Translations under genes and position numbers: made by a program
The notes under the pieces: generated by a model
Database searches by the model: none
Told to the model about the DNA's origin: nothing
What the model saw: only the letters and a program-made list of their open reading frames with translations
Assembly (NCBI RefSeq): GCF_018446385.1
Contig: NC_055993.1
Location: 41,847,645-41,911,644, forward strand
DNA: 64,000 nucleotides
Origin: Zingiber officinale
Lineage: Eukaryota > Streptophyta > Magnoliopsida > Zingiberales > Zingiberaceae
Direction: 5' to 3'
Part shown: positions 22,391 to 34,373 of the stretch, piece by piece
How positions within the stretch are numbered: the first letter of the stretch is position 1
Layout of the letters: the number at the start of each line of letters is the position of its first letter

Positions 22391-24013
22391 TGTGGAGGTC
22401 ACACCCTACTCTACAAAAGGGTTGGTTCTCCCCTTTGGGGAGACCCTAGAGCTCCCTTCTCTTATACTGTCAAACTAACAACTTCATCCTAGACAATTAG
22501 TGATAGTATTTCATGTAGAGAGAAAAGAAGAAATTACTTTAACACCAAATTTTGACATGTTCCATATAATAACAAGTTCTCAATCTCCTTCCACTATTCT
22601 GTCACACACACACACACACACAAAACACTGCTCTTGTTGCCTCCTCCTACTCGAGCTTTCCTTTTCCTTTATCTACAGTATAAGGAAATGCAAATCTATA
22701 AGCGAATGCTTAGTAAGTACCATCTACTCACAAAACAAGTATTAAAAGGGAAACATACTTTTTCAAAATTGCTTGGGGAAAACACAATCAATGGAAACAT
22801 GCTTTTCAAACTACTTGGGTAAAACACAAACATGCACTTGACAGTAATTCACGCTAAAACGCATAATTCGGAAATATGTGCATGACATGTATTTTTAAAC
22901 AGATTTATCATGCAAAACATCAACTTAAAAGCATGCTAGTAATGTAATGAAAACAAGAATCTTAATATATTATAGAGTTCATCAATGCTGCACTTTATAA
23001 CTCAGGTTCTCAACCTTAGAAAACTTTTACTAAGACAAACAACGAAGTTTGAAAACTTTGTATTACATAACTAGTGAAAATAATAATAAATTTGCTTGGG
23101 TCCGGTATTGTACCACTTTGCGCGCATCCTTAATAAGATCCGAGGTAGCTAATCCCGAACTTATTAAGGTACTACTAGTCGATCTAGGGCCTAGGGGCGA
23201 TCTAGGAGCCCACCCATGGAGCTTGTGTCCAGTACATGCCATTTTAAAGTAAAATACTTTCCTTTAAATATCGCTTTCTTGTACTTGCACTTGTTTGTCA
23301 TTTAAACAAACACCTTATGTGCGCTTAATCCCCTCACAATTATAGGGAAGCACTTTAGGGCACTTGAATACGCTTCTTAGTCCCAAAACTAAATGGGAAG
23401 CAATTCAAGATACTCTAAACATGCTCTTAGTCCCAAAACTTCAGAGGATATCCTACATATCATAACTTGTACCTTCCTTACCGTGCATTAAACATAACCC
23501 AACATGTATCTTCCTTACATGCATAAAAACATAACACCACATGCATTATCGAAACAACTTATATTGCAGGTGAGTAGTACTTACATCCTCTTACTATTTC
23601 TTACTCTTACACCGTTAGGGTTTAGGGAGAACGTCCTCTCTTGTATGCCTTACTCTCTGGATTTCTCCTCACACGCGTACTACTTCCTTGGGAGAAACCC
23701 TCCTCTTAGATTCTCCCCTTGAAAGGCTTTAAAACTTGGAACCCTAGGGTTCTTGGCCAAAAACTGCAAGAGGGGGAAGAGGGGGTTCGGCTAGAGAGGG
23801 AGAAAGGAAATGAAGAGTTAGGTGTTTTGTTTTAGTCTCTTTCTTTTCCTTTTTATACTAAGTGGAAGTTAACGCATCTCTTCTCATATAATCTATATAT
23901 AATGAATAGTTTCCTATTTCAAATGTGATGCTTTACCACCACCTAATAGCTACTTAAACTAATCTTAAATCAAAGGTCTAGGGTTCATATCCCAGCCCGG
24001 GTCATTTATATTA

Positions 24014-24018
24014 TATAT
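24014..24018. repeat. Target-site duplication TATAT (left), Tat insertion
   Basis: TATAT precedes the LTR start TGATCCGG at 24019 and is repeated at 35223-35227 after the LTR end GGATCA. The flanks join to give the uninterrupted Tekay LTR sequence seen at 17970-18055. The site is AT-rich, so the duplication alone would be weak, but the LTR comparison supports it. Confidence 0.85.
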
Positions 24019-24846
24019 TGATCCGGCGGTTAGAACAGGGGACCCCCATTCTGAGGGGGCAAGGCCACGTGAAAGTCAAAGGGCCAGGTGGCCGACCGGA
24101 GAAGGATGGGCCGACCTCCCGGTCGGCCAACCAGTGAATAACCGATGGCAAAAGGCGTCCCGACAGAAGTCGGGGTTCCGGCGCTCAATTGAACAGTAGC
24201 GAAGGGCCGGGCAGAAGGTCGAAGACAAGGTGACATACTGCTAGCAATCCCCACAGCACCTTACCGAGGATCTCCCCAGCATACTGAGGCATACGAAGAG
24301 CCGGACGGGATATGAGTGTCGTCCGGCCGGGTGTAAGAGGAGTGTCGGCCGGACGCCCCGTCCAGCCGGCCGGACGGACACCTCGTCATGGGGTAGGGAA
24401 AGAAGGATTATTTATATCTTATGACAATTGTCAAGTCCTATGACCAGGCCATACTCCTAATCTGGCGACTAGGTGTTCTACTGTCCCATCGAGAGCGTGC
24501 TTGGACTGTAGCAGTATGGTGTCAGGTAAGCTCTATGACAAACACATACCGAGGTATGGGCTAAGAACACGTGCTTGCCTCGGTATGTGTGCATGAGCTC
24601 TTTCACTGCTCTATATAAAGTGCCTTATACTTCGCCGAAGGTACGCGATACACAACTTTGAGAGCCACTTCTTCATTATTCGCTTGCCTAACTTGAGCGT
24701 CGGAGGGTCGCCGTCGGGAACCCCTTCCCGGCCCGATTTCTGTGCAGGTTCGCCGGAGCTTCGTACGATCAGTCGGAGATCTACGTCAGCGACTCGGAGA
24801 GCACCACGTGCCCAGCTTCCGTTGATCCAGCTTTCGGACAGGATCA
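24019..24846 (+). repeat. Tat 5' LTR
   Basis: It starts TGATCCGGCGG and ends CGGACAGGATCA. It is 828 bases, against 849 in the 3' LTR. The length difference is one extra 21-base unit of the GC-rich CCGGCCGGACGCCCC motif in the 3' LTR. A TATA box lies at 24612-24619. Confidence 0.95.
24612..24619 (+). promoter_or_regulatory. TATA box of the Tat 5' LTR
   Basis: TATATAAA in the context GCTCTATATAAAG, about 235 bases before the LTR end, a usual place for the U3/R boundary. The same box is at 34988-34995 in the 3' LTR. Confidence 0.7.
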
Positions 24847-24849
24847 ATT

Positions 24850-24866
24850 TGGCACCGTCTGTGGGA
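24850..24866 (+). promoter_or_regulatory. Primer-binding site of the Tat element
   Basis: TGGCACCGTCTGTGGGA begins three bases after the LTR end. Very similar sites are usual in Tat-clade elements of plants. Which tRNA pairs with it was not determined. Confidence 0.7.
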
Positions 24867-24892
24867 ATCGCTCCTGCATCCGAACGGAAACA

Positions 24893-27800
24893 ATGGACGA
24901 GGCTGGACGACAGCACACGGTGACGCTTTCCACGGAGGAACTCGACGCTCTGATCGAGTTGAGGGCCGCTAAGCTCGTCGAATAGAAACAGAAGGCACCA
25001 GCCGAGTGGGCAGAGCAGCAAGCAACATCAGCATCAGGAGGCCGAGCGGAAGCACCTCAGGCCACCGTTGCATTCCATCGGGCCCTATTCCGCACTCCTG
25101 AAGCCGCAGCAACTAATCGAGATCGGGGATCTTCTTCGGATGAAAGGCCAAGACGAGACGACAGAAAAGGGAAAGCCCCCCGAGCGAATACATCGCCTGA
25201 GCGGATTAATCGCCAATTCTCAGAAGCCATCTTGAAGGATCCTCTGCCAAAGCACTACGTGCCCCCGACGATCGGCGAATACAATGGGACCACCGATCCG
25301 GATGATCATCTGGGTAAATTCGACAACACTGCTACCCTTCACCAATATACGGATGGGGTGAAGTGTCGGGTTTTTCTAACCACCCTCTCTGGATCGGCTC
25401 AACGATGGTTTCAGAGGCTGCCGGATGGGTCCATCACAAACTTCAAGGACTTCCGAACGGCCTTCCTCCATCATTTTGCAAGCAGTCGGCGTTATCAGAA
25501 GACGAGTGTCAGCTTGTTCGCCATCAAGCAAGAGCCAAGAGAGCCGCTCAGAGCTTATATCCAGCGGTTCAACCGAGTGGCCATGGATATTCCAACGACC
25601 ACCTCGGAGACCATGATGAATGCCTTCACACAAGGCCTAGTGGATGGGGATTTCTTCCGATCGCTCATTCGAAAGCCGCCCCGAGACTACGACCACATGC
25701 TACACCGTGCCAACGAATACATCAACGTGGAGGAAGCCCAAGCAGCCCGGAAAAAAGAAACTCCAACCAAGCGGGCTCCTCTTGCCGAGCGGAAGCCGCA
25801 CGCTGCTCACCCACCCAGAGGACCGAGGGCCGAAGCAATCCACTCCCCCCATGCTAGGTCCCACGTGCAAGAGGTAGCTGCCGCCCGGCCCAAGCCAGAG
25901 AAGAAATGGACCCCGATGTTCTGCTCCTTCCACCGGACGGATACGCACAACACAAGGGATTGTCGAAGTCTTCCCTTGATTGCTCATCCCGTTCCCCGGA
26001 ATGGTGGTCGACGATCTCCCTCATCCGATAGGCAACAGAGAACTCATGAAGCCGATCGGACGCAAGCTGACAGGCGAAAACAACAGACTCCCGACCGGCA
26101 TCGCTCTCCGAGGCGAGAGAATCATCGAATGTCTAGAGAACGGTCCCGACCGTCCGCTCGGGAAGATGAAAATAGGAGTAATACTTCCCGAGGCGAGATC
26201 AACATTATTGCTGGCGGGCCGACCGGAGGTGACTCTAACCGAGCAAGGAAGGCGAGCGTCCGACAGCTCCAGATCCATGCGGTCGGTTGCAGCCAGGAAC
26301 GGGCGAGCGGACCCGAAATTAGTTTCAGACCTAGGGACTTGGAAGGATTTGAAGTCCCCCATGACGACGCCCTTCTCATCAAAGCGGTAATAGTCAACTA
26401 TACTATTCACCGCGTTTTTATTGACACAGGGAGCTCGGTCAATATCATATTCAAGAAAGCATTCGATCAACTGCAAATTGATCGAGCCAAGCTGCTGCCC
26501 ATGACAACCCCCCTTTATGGGTTTACGGGCAATGAAGTTCAGCCGGTCGGACAGATCCGTCTGGCCATATCGCTGGGAGAGGAGCCGCTCAGAAGGACGC
26601 GTACTACAAACTTCGTCGTGGTGGACTCTCCGTCGGCATACAACGTCATATTGGGGCGACCAGCTCTCAGCGAATTCCGAGCGGTCGTTTCCACCTTCCA
26701 CCAGAAGATCAAGTTCCCCGTCGAGGACAAAGTGGGAGAAGTACGAGGGGATCAACTGGCAGCTCGGCGATGCTACATCGAGATGATCCGAGCAGAAGCC
26801 AATTCCGCTCGGAAGGCGCTACGGATCGAGGTGAACGCTATAACAGAAAAGCCTCCCTCTTTAGTTTATGAAGAAAAAGAGGAAATGCAGATTCACCCGA
26901 CCCGATCGGTGGTCACAACGTTCGTTGCGGCCGATCTGGAGGAAAGCCGTAAACAGGAAGTGATCAAATGCCTCCAAAGAAACTGTGATGTCTTCGTTTG
27001 GTCGACGCACGAGCTGCCTGGAATTTCGCCGAGCATAGTGTAGCACAAGCTGCATGTCCGATCGGACGCTCGGCCTGTGAAGCAGAGAAAAAGGGATTTC
27101 AGCGCCGAGCAGAATGCCATCATCCGGGCGGAGGTATTCCCGAGCTGGCTGGCGAACGTAGTATTAGTATCCAAGCCGGGCAACAAGTGGAGAGTGTGCA
27201 TAGATTTTCGGGATCTCAACAAAGCTTGCCCGAAAGACTTTTATCCTCTGCCTCGAATCGATCAATTGGTGGACTCCACAGCTGGCTGCGAGCTGATATG
27301 TATGCTCGACGCTTATCAAGGCTATCATCAAGTGTCGCTCGCCCGTGAAGACCAAGAAAAGGTTAGCTTCGTCACTACCGACGGCACATATTGCTATAAT
27401 GTGATGCCGTTCGGACTAAAGAACGCGGGAGCCACATATCGGCGTCTGATGAACAAAGTGTTCAAGGAGCAGATCGGGCGAAATCTGGAAGTATACGTGG
27501 ACGACATTCTCATCAAGTCCGTCCGAGCGGCCGATCTATTCGAAGGCATGGAGGAGACTTTCCGAACACTGAGGAGGTATGGCGTTAAACTAAATCCACA
27601 GAAGTGTCTGTTCGGAGCAAAAGGAGGGTGTTTTCTGGGTTACATAGTGATTGAGCGGGGAATCGAAGCAAATCCCAGCAAGGTGAAAGCCTTACAAGAT
27701 ATGCCGCCTCCAAGAAATCAGAGGGAAGTGCAGCGCTTGACCGGTCGGATAACAGCATTGTCCAGATTTATCTCGAAGACCGCCGATCGGAGTCTCCCAT

Positions 27801-29980
27801 TTTTCAAAATCTTGCGCAAAGCCACCAAGTTTCACTGGGACGAAGAATGCGATCGGGCGTTCGAAGATTTGAAGACATATTTAAACTCTCTCCCGGTGCT
27901 AGCCAAGCCAGCCGTAGGTGAGCCTCTGTGTATCTATTTATCTTCAAATGAGTAAGCAATCGGCTCGGCATTAGTGAGGGCGAGCGGAGAAGAGCCTGTA
28001 TATTTTCTGAGCCATATTTTAAAAGACGCTGAATCTCGCTACATGGGGCTCGAGAAGTTGGCCTTCGCTCTGGTCCTCGCCGCTCGGCGCCTTCGCCCAT
28101 ATTTCCTGGCGCATACCATCATTGTCAAAACTAATAGCCCGCTCGGACAAATATTGTTGAATCCAGAAGCGTCCGGACGGCTCATCAAATGGACAACGAA
28201 ATTAAGCGAGTTCGACATTCAATACCAGCCCCGGTCGGCGATAAAAGCGCAGTCCTTGGCGGATTTTGTCACCGAAGTACAAAGGCCAGAGCCCGAAGCC
28301 ATGTGGAAGATATTTATTGACGGATCATCCACCCGGCTCGGGAGTGGTATTGGTGTGTTATTGCTGTCTCCACAAGAAGAGAAGATGCACTTATCCGTTC
28401 GGCTGGATTATAGAGCTACAAACAATGAAGCTGAGTATGAAGCCCTCATAGCTGGCTTGCAGGCAACTCGGCATGTGGGAGCCGGACGGGTGATAATACA
28501 TTCAGATTCTCAGTTGGCCGCTCAGCAACTCTCTGGTACTTTTGAGATTAACAACGCTCGGCTCAAACTCTATGCTGAAGCCTTTGAGAAGCTCAAAGCC
28601 AATTTCAGAGAGGTCATCATCCAAAAGATACCCCGAGCGGAAAATCAAGCGGCCGATGAATTAGCCAAGCTTGCAAGTGTAATAACGCCGCTCGACACCC
28701 AGTCGCCAATCGAACAAGTATCTTTGGTGGCGCACGTCGACCGGAAGGAAGCTCTCACATTCCCAAGTGATTGGAGGACACCCATCATGGAGTTTCTCCG
28801 CTCGGGAGCTACGCCATCCGAACACCATGAAGCCCAACTTCTCAGGAGAAGGGTCGGTCGATTCACCCTTATTGGAGATCAACTCTACAAGAAGGCTTTC
28901 TCCCGCCCGTTGTTGAAATGCGTGAGCTCGGAAGACGCGGCGTACATCCTCCAAGAAGTGCACCAAGGATCATGCAGAGGACATCCAGGCGGGCGATCGC
29001 TGGCTAAAAAGATACTGCTGGCCGGATACTTCTGGCCCACCCTGCAAACAGACGCCGCTCATACCGTCTCGACGTGCCTCTCTTGTCAGAAGTATCATAA
29101 TTTCTCACACCGACCGGCAGAAGAAATGAAAGCAGCCAATGTGTCCTGTCCCTTCGACCAATGGGGAATGGATATTGTGGGTCCATTCCCTATGGCGACC
29201 GGGCAGTGGAAATTTTTACTAGTGGCAGTCGATTATTTTTCCAAATGGGTGGAGGCCGAGCCGCTAGCCAAGATCACCGAGCAGATGGTCAAGAAGTTTA
29301 TTTGGCAGAACATCATCTGTCGGTTCGGCATCCCTCGTCGACTTATTTCCGACAACGGGCGGCAGTTCACAGGAAAATTGCTCGAAGATTGGTGCAAAAG
29401 CTTCGGCATTGAACAGCACTTCACCTCCGTGGCGTACCCCCAAAGCAATGGTCAAGACGAAGTAGCCAATCGGGAAATTCTTCGCATTTTACGCGCTCGG
29501 CTCGACCATCTGGGAGGAAGTTGGGTGGATGAAGTGTCGGGCGTTCTGTGGGCCATCCGGACGACCCCAAAGGAAGGAACGGGCGTCACGCCTTTCCATC
29601 TGGTGTACGGCGGTGAAGCGGTGATTCCTGTTGAAGTCGGCGTCGAGTCCGCCCAGATCCAGAATTATGATGATGGCAACGTCGAGCGAAGGAACATGGA
29701 GCTAGATTTGGTTGACGAGGAGCGAGCCAAGGCGTCCGTTCGGCTGATGGCATACCAGCAACGGATGAAGCAAAACTACAACCGGCGGGTCATCCCCAGA
29801 TCATTCCAGGTCGGCGACCTTGTCTGGAAGAAAGTGAAGCCGGTCGGCGACGTCGGCAAGCTAGAAGCTCCTTGGGCGGGCCCCTTCAAAATCATCGAAA
29901 AGCTCCGCTCGGGCGCTTATTATATGGAGGATGAACACGGACGGCAGCTGGACCGACCTTGGAGCGCGAATCATCTCTAG
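24893..29980 (+). pseudogene. Tat gag-pol, one frame with three stops
   Basis: A single frame of 1,696 codons from ATG 24893. Domains: gag (PDDHLGKF and AQRWFQRLP, about 25250-25760); an R/S-rich linker; protease with FIDTGSSVNIIF (about 26415-26450); reverse transcriptase with CIDFRDLNKACPKDFYP and YVDD at 27494-27505; RNase H (FLSHILKDAESRY); an archaeal-type second RNase H (IFIDGSSTRLGSGIG, NNEAEYEALIAG, HSDSQLA; about 28305-28680); and integrase with an HHCC zinc region and WGMDIVGPFP, ISDNGRQFTG and a later Glu in NGQDEVANRE, so the DDE triad is present. In-frame stops are TAG 24983-24985, TAG 27041-27043 and TAA 27953-27955. Each is one C-to-T change from Gln, which fits the family context. 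The terminal TAG at 29978-29980 could likewise be an earlier Gln, with TGA a few codons on. Otherwise no frameshift is seen. Confidence 0.93.
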
Positions 29981-30130
29981 CCTTATCGAGCTGGGTGAAA
30001 GGTACACTGGTGTAACTCATTTTTGTGTATATTTTAGTTGCCCACGTCCTTGTAATACAGGAAGCAAGAAAGATTTAAAGGATGGTTAATGTGTCCGTCG
30101 GGCGGCTGTGTCAAAGTTAGCCTTTACGAC

Positions 30131-31170
30131 CGTCGAGCTCCGACGTTAAATATCGAGAGACGAGCCGGCGTCTATAAACCCTCCGAGTGGAAGACCGTCG
30201 AGCTCCGACGTTAAATATCGAGAGACGAGTAGGCGTCTATAAAGCCTCCGAGCGGAAGACCATCGAGCTCCGACGTTAAATATCGAGAGACGAGCCGGCG
30301 TCTATAAAGCCTCCGAGAGGAAGACCGTCGAGCTCCGACGTTAAATATCAAGAGACGAGTCGGCGTCTATAAACCCTCCGAGCGGAAGACCGTCGAGCTC
30401 CGACGTTAAATATCGAGAGACGAGCCGGCGTCTATAAACCCTCCGAGCGGAAGACCGTCGAGCTCCGACGTTAAATATCGAGAGACGAGCCGATGTCTAT
30501 AAACCCTCCGAGCGGAAGACCGTCGAGCTCCGACGTTAAATATCGAGAGACGAGCCGGCGTCTATAAACCCTCCGAGCGGAAGACCGTCGAGCTCCGACG
30601 TTAAATATCGAGAGACGAGCCGGCGTCTATAAACCCTCCGAGCGGAAGACCGTCGAGCTCCGACGTTAAATATCGAGAGACGAGCCGGCGTCTATAAACC
30701 CTCCAAGCGGAAGACCGTCGAGCTCCGACGTTAAATATCGAGAGACGAGCCGGCGTCTATAAACCCTCCGAGCGAAAGACCGTCGAGCTCCGACGTTAAA
30801 TATCGAGAGACGAGCCGGCGTCTATAAACCCTCCGAGCGGAAGACCATCGAGCTCCGACGTTAAATATCGAGAGACGAGCCGGCGTCTATAAACCCTCCG
30901 AGCGGAAGACCGTCGAGCTCCGACGTTAAATATCGAGAGACGAGCCGGCGTCTATAAACCCTCCGAGCGGAAGACCGTTGAGCTCCGACGTTTAATATCG
31001 AGAGACGAGACGACGTCTATAAACCCTCCGAGCGGAAGACCGTCGAGCTCCGACGTTAAATATCGAGAGACGAGCCGGCGTCTATAAACCCTCCGAGCGG
31101 AAGACCGTCGAGCTCCGACGTTAAATATCGAGAGACGAGCCGGCGTCTATAAACCCGCCAAGCGGAAGGT
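30131..31170 (+). repeat. Tandem array, 16 units of 65 bp
   Basis: Units start at 30131 and recur every 65 bases through 31106 (marker CGTCGAGCTCCGACG). A diverged partial unit follows at 31171. Units are nearly identical; a few carry single changes, such as CATCGAGC at 30261 and 30846. Each contains GACGTTAAATATCGAG and TCTATAAA. The array lies in the 3' untranslated part of the Tat element, between the pol end and the 3' end of the antisense gene. There are no unique spacers. Confidence 0.97.
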
Positions 31171-31506
31171 CATCAGCCGCGGACGCTAAAGTTCGACGTT
31201 AAAATCCTCCGGACGAATAACTTTCTGCAAGGTCCTGCTCGGTTGTAAAGGCCGACCTTTGTTCGGGCCTGCCGATGAGACAAGAATAAGGAAAACGTGG
31301 GGCCGAGCGGCTCCCTTATAAAATATACTTGGCGCAAGAAAATTAGGACCGAGGCAAAAGTTGAAGATTTGATGCTGGTCAAACAAATAAATAACAAAAG
31401 AAGAGGATTCGTTTGCGCAGAACAGAGAACCGACAAAATTTATAATATTCGCCCCGAACGGCAGACATACAAAAGATTGCATACTTAGAGAAATTACATA
31501 AACCCC
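31171..31506. other. Spacer between array and antisense gene end
   Basis: About 340 bases without a recognisable domain. It is probably the 3' untranslated region of the antisense gene. Overlapping open frames on both strands are short and featureless. Confidence 0.4.
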
Positions 31507-33773
31507 TCATTCACTATCATCAAAGTTAAAGAGAGAGTCGGGGATGGAGCCCATCATAGCCGCCAGATCTTCAGGGGGGACGGACAGTTCGGCGGGTATG
31601 TGGCCTTTGGTCTTCAAATATTCCACTGCCACTTTGATCGCCTCCTCAAAAGTTAAGGATAGCTTGTCGCTAAACCTTTCGCCAAATTCATCCGAACGGA
31701 CGAATGCTTTGCGCACCTCCGCCGATCGGCCAGGTTTCCCGTCCTGATATTCTTTAAAAGTAGCTTTAAAATCATCGAAGGCAGCTTGAAGATCTTTCAA
31801 AGCCCCTTCCGCTCTAGCCTGGTCGTCCGAACGACCCTCCTGTTCGGCGGATAATGAGGTTTCCAATTCTTTAACCCGCTGCTCTAACCCCCGGTTCTCT
31901 ACCTTCATCATATCCATGTCTTCGATGGCTTTAAGTTTCCGGGTGGTCGCGGTTTTTATTTCCTTGTCCCGCTGTTTGACCAAGGCTTCGAGGCGGGCCA
32001 CTTCGCTCATCAAGCCAGAAGACTTACCCCGTTCGGCTTCCAGCAACTTTTTGGCATTCTCCAGAGCGACCGTCGATTGTCTGCTTTCTCCCGCGGCTTT
32101 GAGCTTTTTCAGCTCGTCCTCCAGCTCGGCAAGTCGATTGCTGATGGCAATCTGCTCCACCCAGCTCTGCGAACGGATATGAACAAGTTAGAAACTCGAT
32201 CCAAAATAACCAACAAAGCAAAAGAACATACTCCGGTCGCCTGTTGTAAATTGCTGTCGCCGAGCTGACCAGGAGTCATCATGGAAATTCGGAGCCGAGC
32301 ATCCTCCCAGGCTTTGGCAAGAGGACCCGTAAGGGTAATCTGCTGCTCGGGGACCACTGGCCGATCAGCAGCCGCCATGTATTCCTCCGACGGAAGACGC
32401 AGGATAGTCTTTATCAATCTCGGGCCGCTCGGATCACCCTGCGACGCAACGGCCTTACCGGGCGGCTCACCGGTGGAGGAAGAAGGACGGTCGCCCAATC
32501 GCCTGAGACGCCGCATGGTTCGGGGAGGACTGGAGGGCGGCATTTCAGAGGTAGCCCTTGGAGAGCCGCGCGGTGTGGGGGTACTCTCTATAGAGACCGT
32601 CTCAGATAGCACAGGAGCTTCTTCGCCCCGCTCGGGCTGCGGTTCATCAGATGGAGTTGGTTCCTCAGATGGAGTTGGTTGAGATGCGGGCTCGGGCCAT
32701 CTGCGCTTCCAAGTGGCCAGGGGAACGTCGTCGGCCGAACGACCCTCTACCCCGACTTGAGTAGAAGGCTCTACATCGCCTGCAGCCTCATCGAGAGAGG
32801 CAGAAGCGTCTAAGGCTTTGGAAGTATCCTGAGGCCCCTTATCTTCTCCGCTGGCCGGATCAGCTGAGGCCAAGTTCCGTTCGGCGACCTCTTTTTTCTT
32901 GGTCTCTTTGATCTCAGCGGCTCACAGTTTCAGCCGCTCGGTAGCCTTGGCGCGCCACATGACTTCGGCTGCAGAAACAAAGAATAAATCAGTTAGAACA
33001 AAAGAAACTGGAAGATAAGAGAACTTACTCATGCTGCAAGGCAGATCGGCTGGGATAGAGGACAAGCCGAATATATGCAGTACTCCCAGAAGGAGCAACT
33101 TGTCGATATGATATCGTTGGCCGACCAGTCGATCGGCTGCATGAAGGTAGGCCGGATCGCCCCTAAACTTGTCGAGCTCTAGTTGCGCTGGCATGGCCGT
33201 CTGCCACTTGATTCGGAAGGCCGGTGGCTAGGGAAAGCGCATATAGAAAAAATGCTCCTTCCAGTGTTTGTTAGAGCTCGGCATATTATCAAAAAGGACG
33301 AAACCTATCCTAGATTGGAAAATAAAAGTACCCCACTCGGCCTGCTTAGGGTAGTAAAAGTAGTGGAACACCTTGGGATCCAACGGGATGTTATTCAGTT
33401 TAAACAAAACTACCACCCCGCTCAGCAGCCTGATGGAATTCAGAACTAGCTGGCCGAGCGGGATGCGAAAGTAGTTGCAAACTTGCAAGAAAAACTTATG
33501 GGGTGGAAAGAATAGCCCGGCCAAAAATTGGTCTCGGAAGAAAAGAACGGTGCCGGGCGGCGGTTCATGAGGCCGATCGGCTGGGGTGGCTATTACTATG
33601 TGGTGGTCGGAAGGGATGTCATAAGTCCGAGAGAGGCGCAGCGCGTCCTCCTCGTCAAACCGGCTCTCCATGGTCATGTACCAAAGACCAGGAGCGCCGG
33701 CGGTCGATTGGGAAGTGCTAGTCATGGACGAAATGCAGTAAGAAATTTGAGGCAAAAAGAAGGGTTCGAACAA
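31507..33773 (-). pseudogene. Antisense gene of the Tat element, three exons
   Basis: Minus-strand gene with two predicted introns. Exon 1 is 33773-33029, exon 2 is 32968-32232, exon 3 is 32166-31507. Intron 1 (33028-32969, 60 nt) has GTAAGT, a CTAAC branch-like motif and TTTCTGCAG. Intron 2 (32231-32167, 65 nt) has GTATGT, CTAAC and TTCGCAG. Exons total 2,142 nt, exactly 714 codons, and both junctions stay in frame. The N-terminal part (FFPPHKFFLQVCNYFRIPLGQL, then NMPSSNKHWKEHFFY) resembles the domain annotated as putative gypsy-type transposon (PF04195). The middle is P/S/E-rich and the C-terminal 200 residues form a long charged coiled coil. Two stops break it: TAG at 33228-33230 and TGA at 32922-32924, each one C-to-T change from Gln or Arg. 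The start may instead be the ATG at 33725. Antisense genes 3' of pol are known in Tat-clade elements such as maize Grande; the function is unknown. Confidence 0.8.
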
Positions 33774-34356
33774 GAAAGAAAAGGTGGTAGACTTGAAGGG
33801 GACAACTAACAGAAAAAAAGATGGAGGGAGCGAGGAAAAGGAAGGCTTACGAGCAAAAGGGATGATCGAAAGGGACCTCGGGTTCGTCGGGAAGCTGAAA
33901 CACGGGGTCGCCGGAGCAGAAAGATCAGCGGGAGGTCGAAGGTCGATAAAGAAGAAGGCGGCGGAGAGACGAGGCCGCGAGATTTATAACATTAGCCCCG
34001 TACGACCTTAGCCGTCCGATTCAGGTCGTGAAGAACAAGGTCATCATCTAGTCGTTCATTTCAAACGGCGGTTGTCCCATCGGAGGTGACGCCACCGCCA
34101 TACCCAGACAAAAGTAAGATCGCCACGTGTCAGTAGGATACGGGTTACATTTAATGAGCGCCCCTTACCGCACGCAGCGCACGTGGTGGGCAGTAGAGAA
34201 GAGGATTCGGCAAGGATTCCAAGGGAATACAAGGCACGGGCAAGATACCGCCGAACGGATGAACATCCCTAAGCCTGGCCGAGCGGACTAATGTACCGGC
34301 CGTTACTCAGTCAGAGCAGCAGTCCAGTCAATCGGACTTCGCCTCCTTCGACTAGA
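33774..34356. other. Upstream region of the antisense gene
   Basis: About 580 bases between the antisense start and the polypurine tract. It must hold the antisense promoter if one exists. I see no clear TATA box on the minus strand and no domain. Plus-strand frames here are short and basic and are not called. Confidence 0.4.
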
Positions 34357-34373
34357 CTTGAGGGGGAGGCAAG
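34357..34373 (+). promoter_or_regulatory. Polypurine tract of the Tat element
   Basis: The purine-rich run TTGAGGGGGAGGCAAG ends directly before the 3' LTR start TGATCCGG at 34374. Confidence 0.85.

Noticed and set aside
21890..22478. Overlapping 60-130 residue frames on both strands encoding repeated WIHTTVHLFLSAKG or MSPWPRGRGA
   Set aside because: They come from 53-bp units reading through in shifted frames; the same peptides appear in all frames of the array and no domain is present.
25363..26786. Several 60-240 residue frames overlapping the Tat gag-pol on both strands
   Set aside because: Shadows of the real plus-strand frame 24893-29980, which carries all recognisable domains.
30131..31170. 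CRISPR-like regular array
   Set aside because: The 65-bp units are contiguous with no unique spacers, there are no cas genes, and the array lies in a plant retrotransposon.
32024..32682. Plus-strand frames opposite the antisense gene
   Set aside because: The minus-strand reading has consistent splice sites, frame and domain-like features; the plus-strand frames have none.
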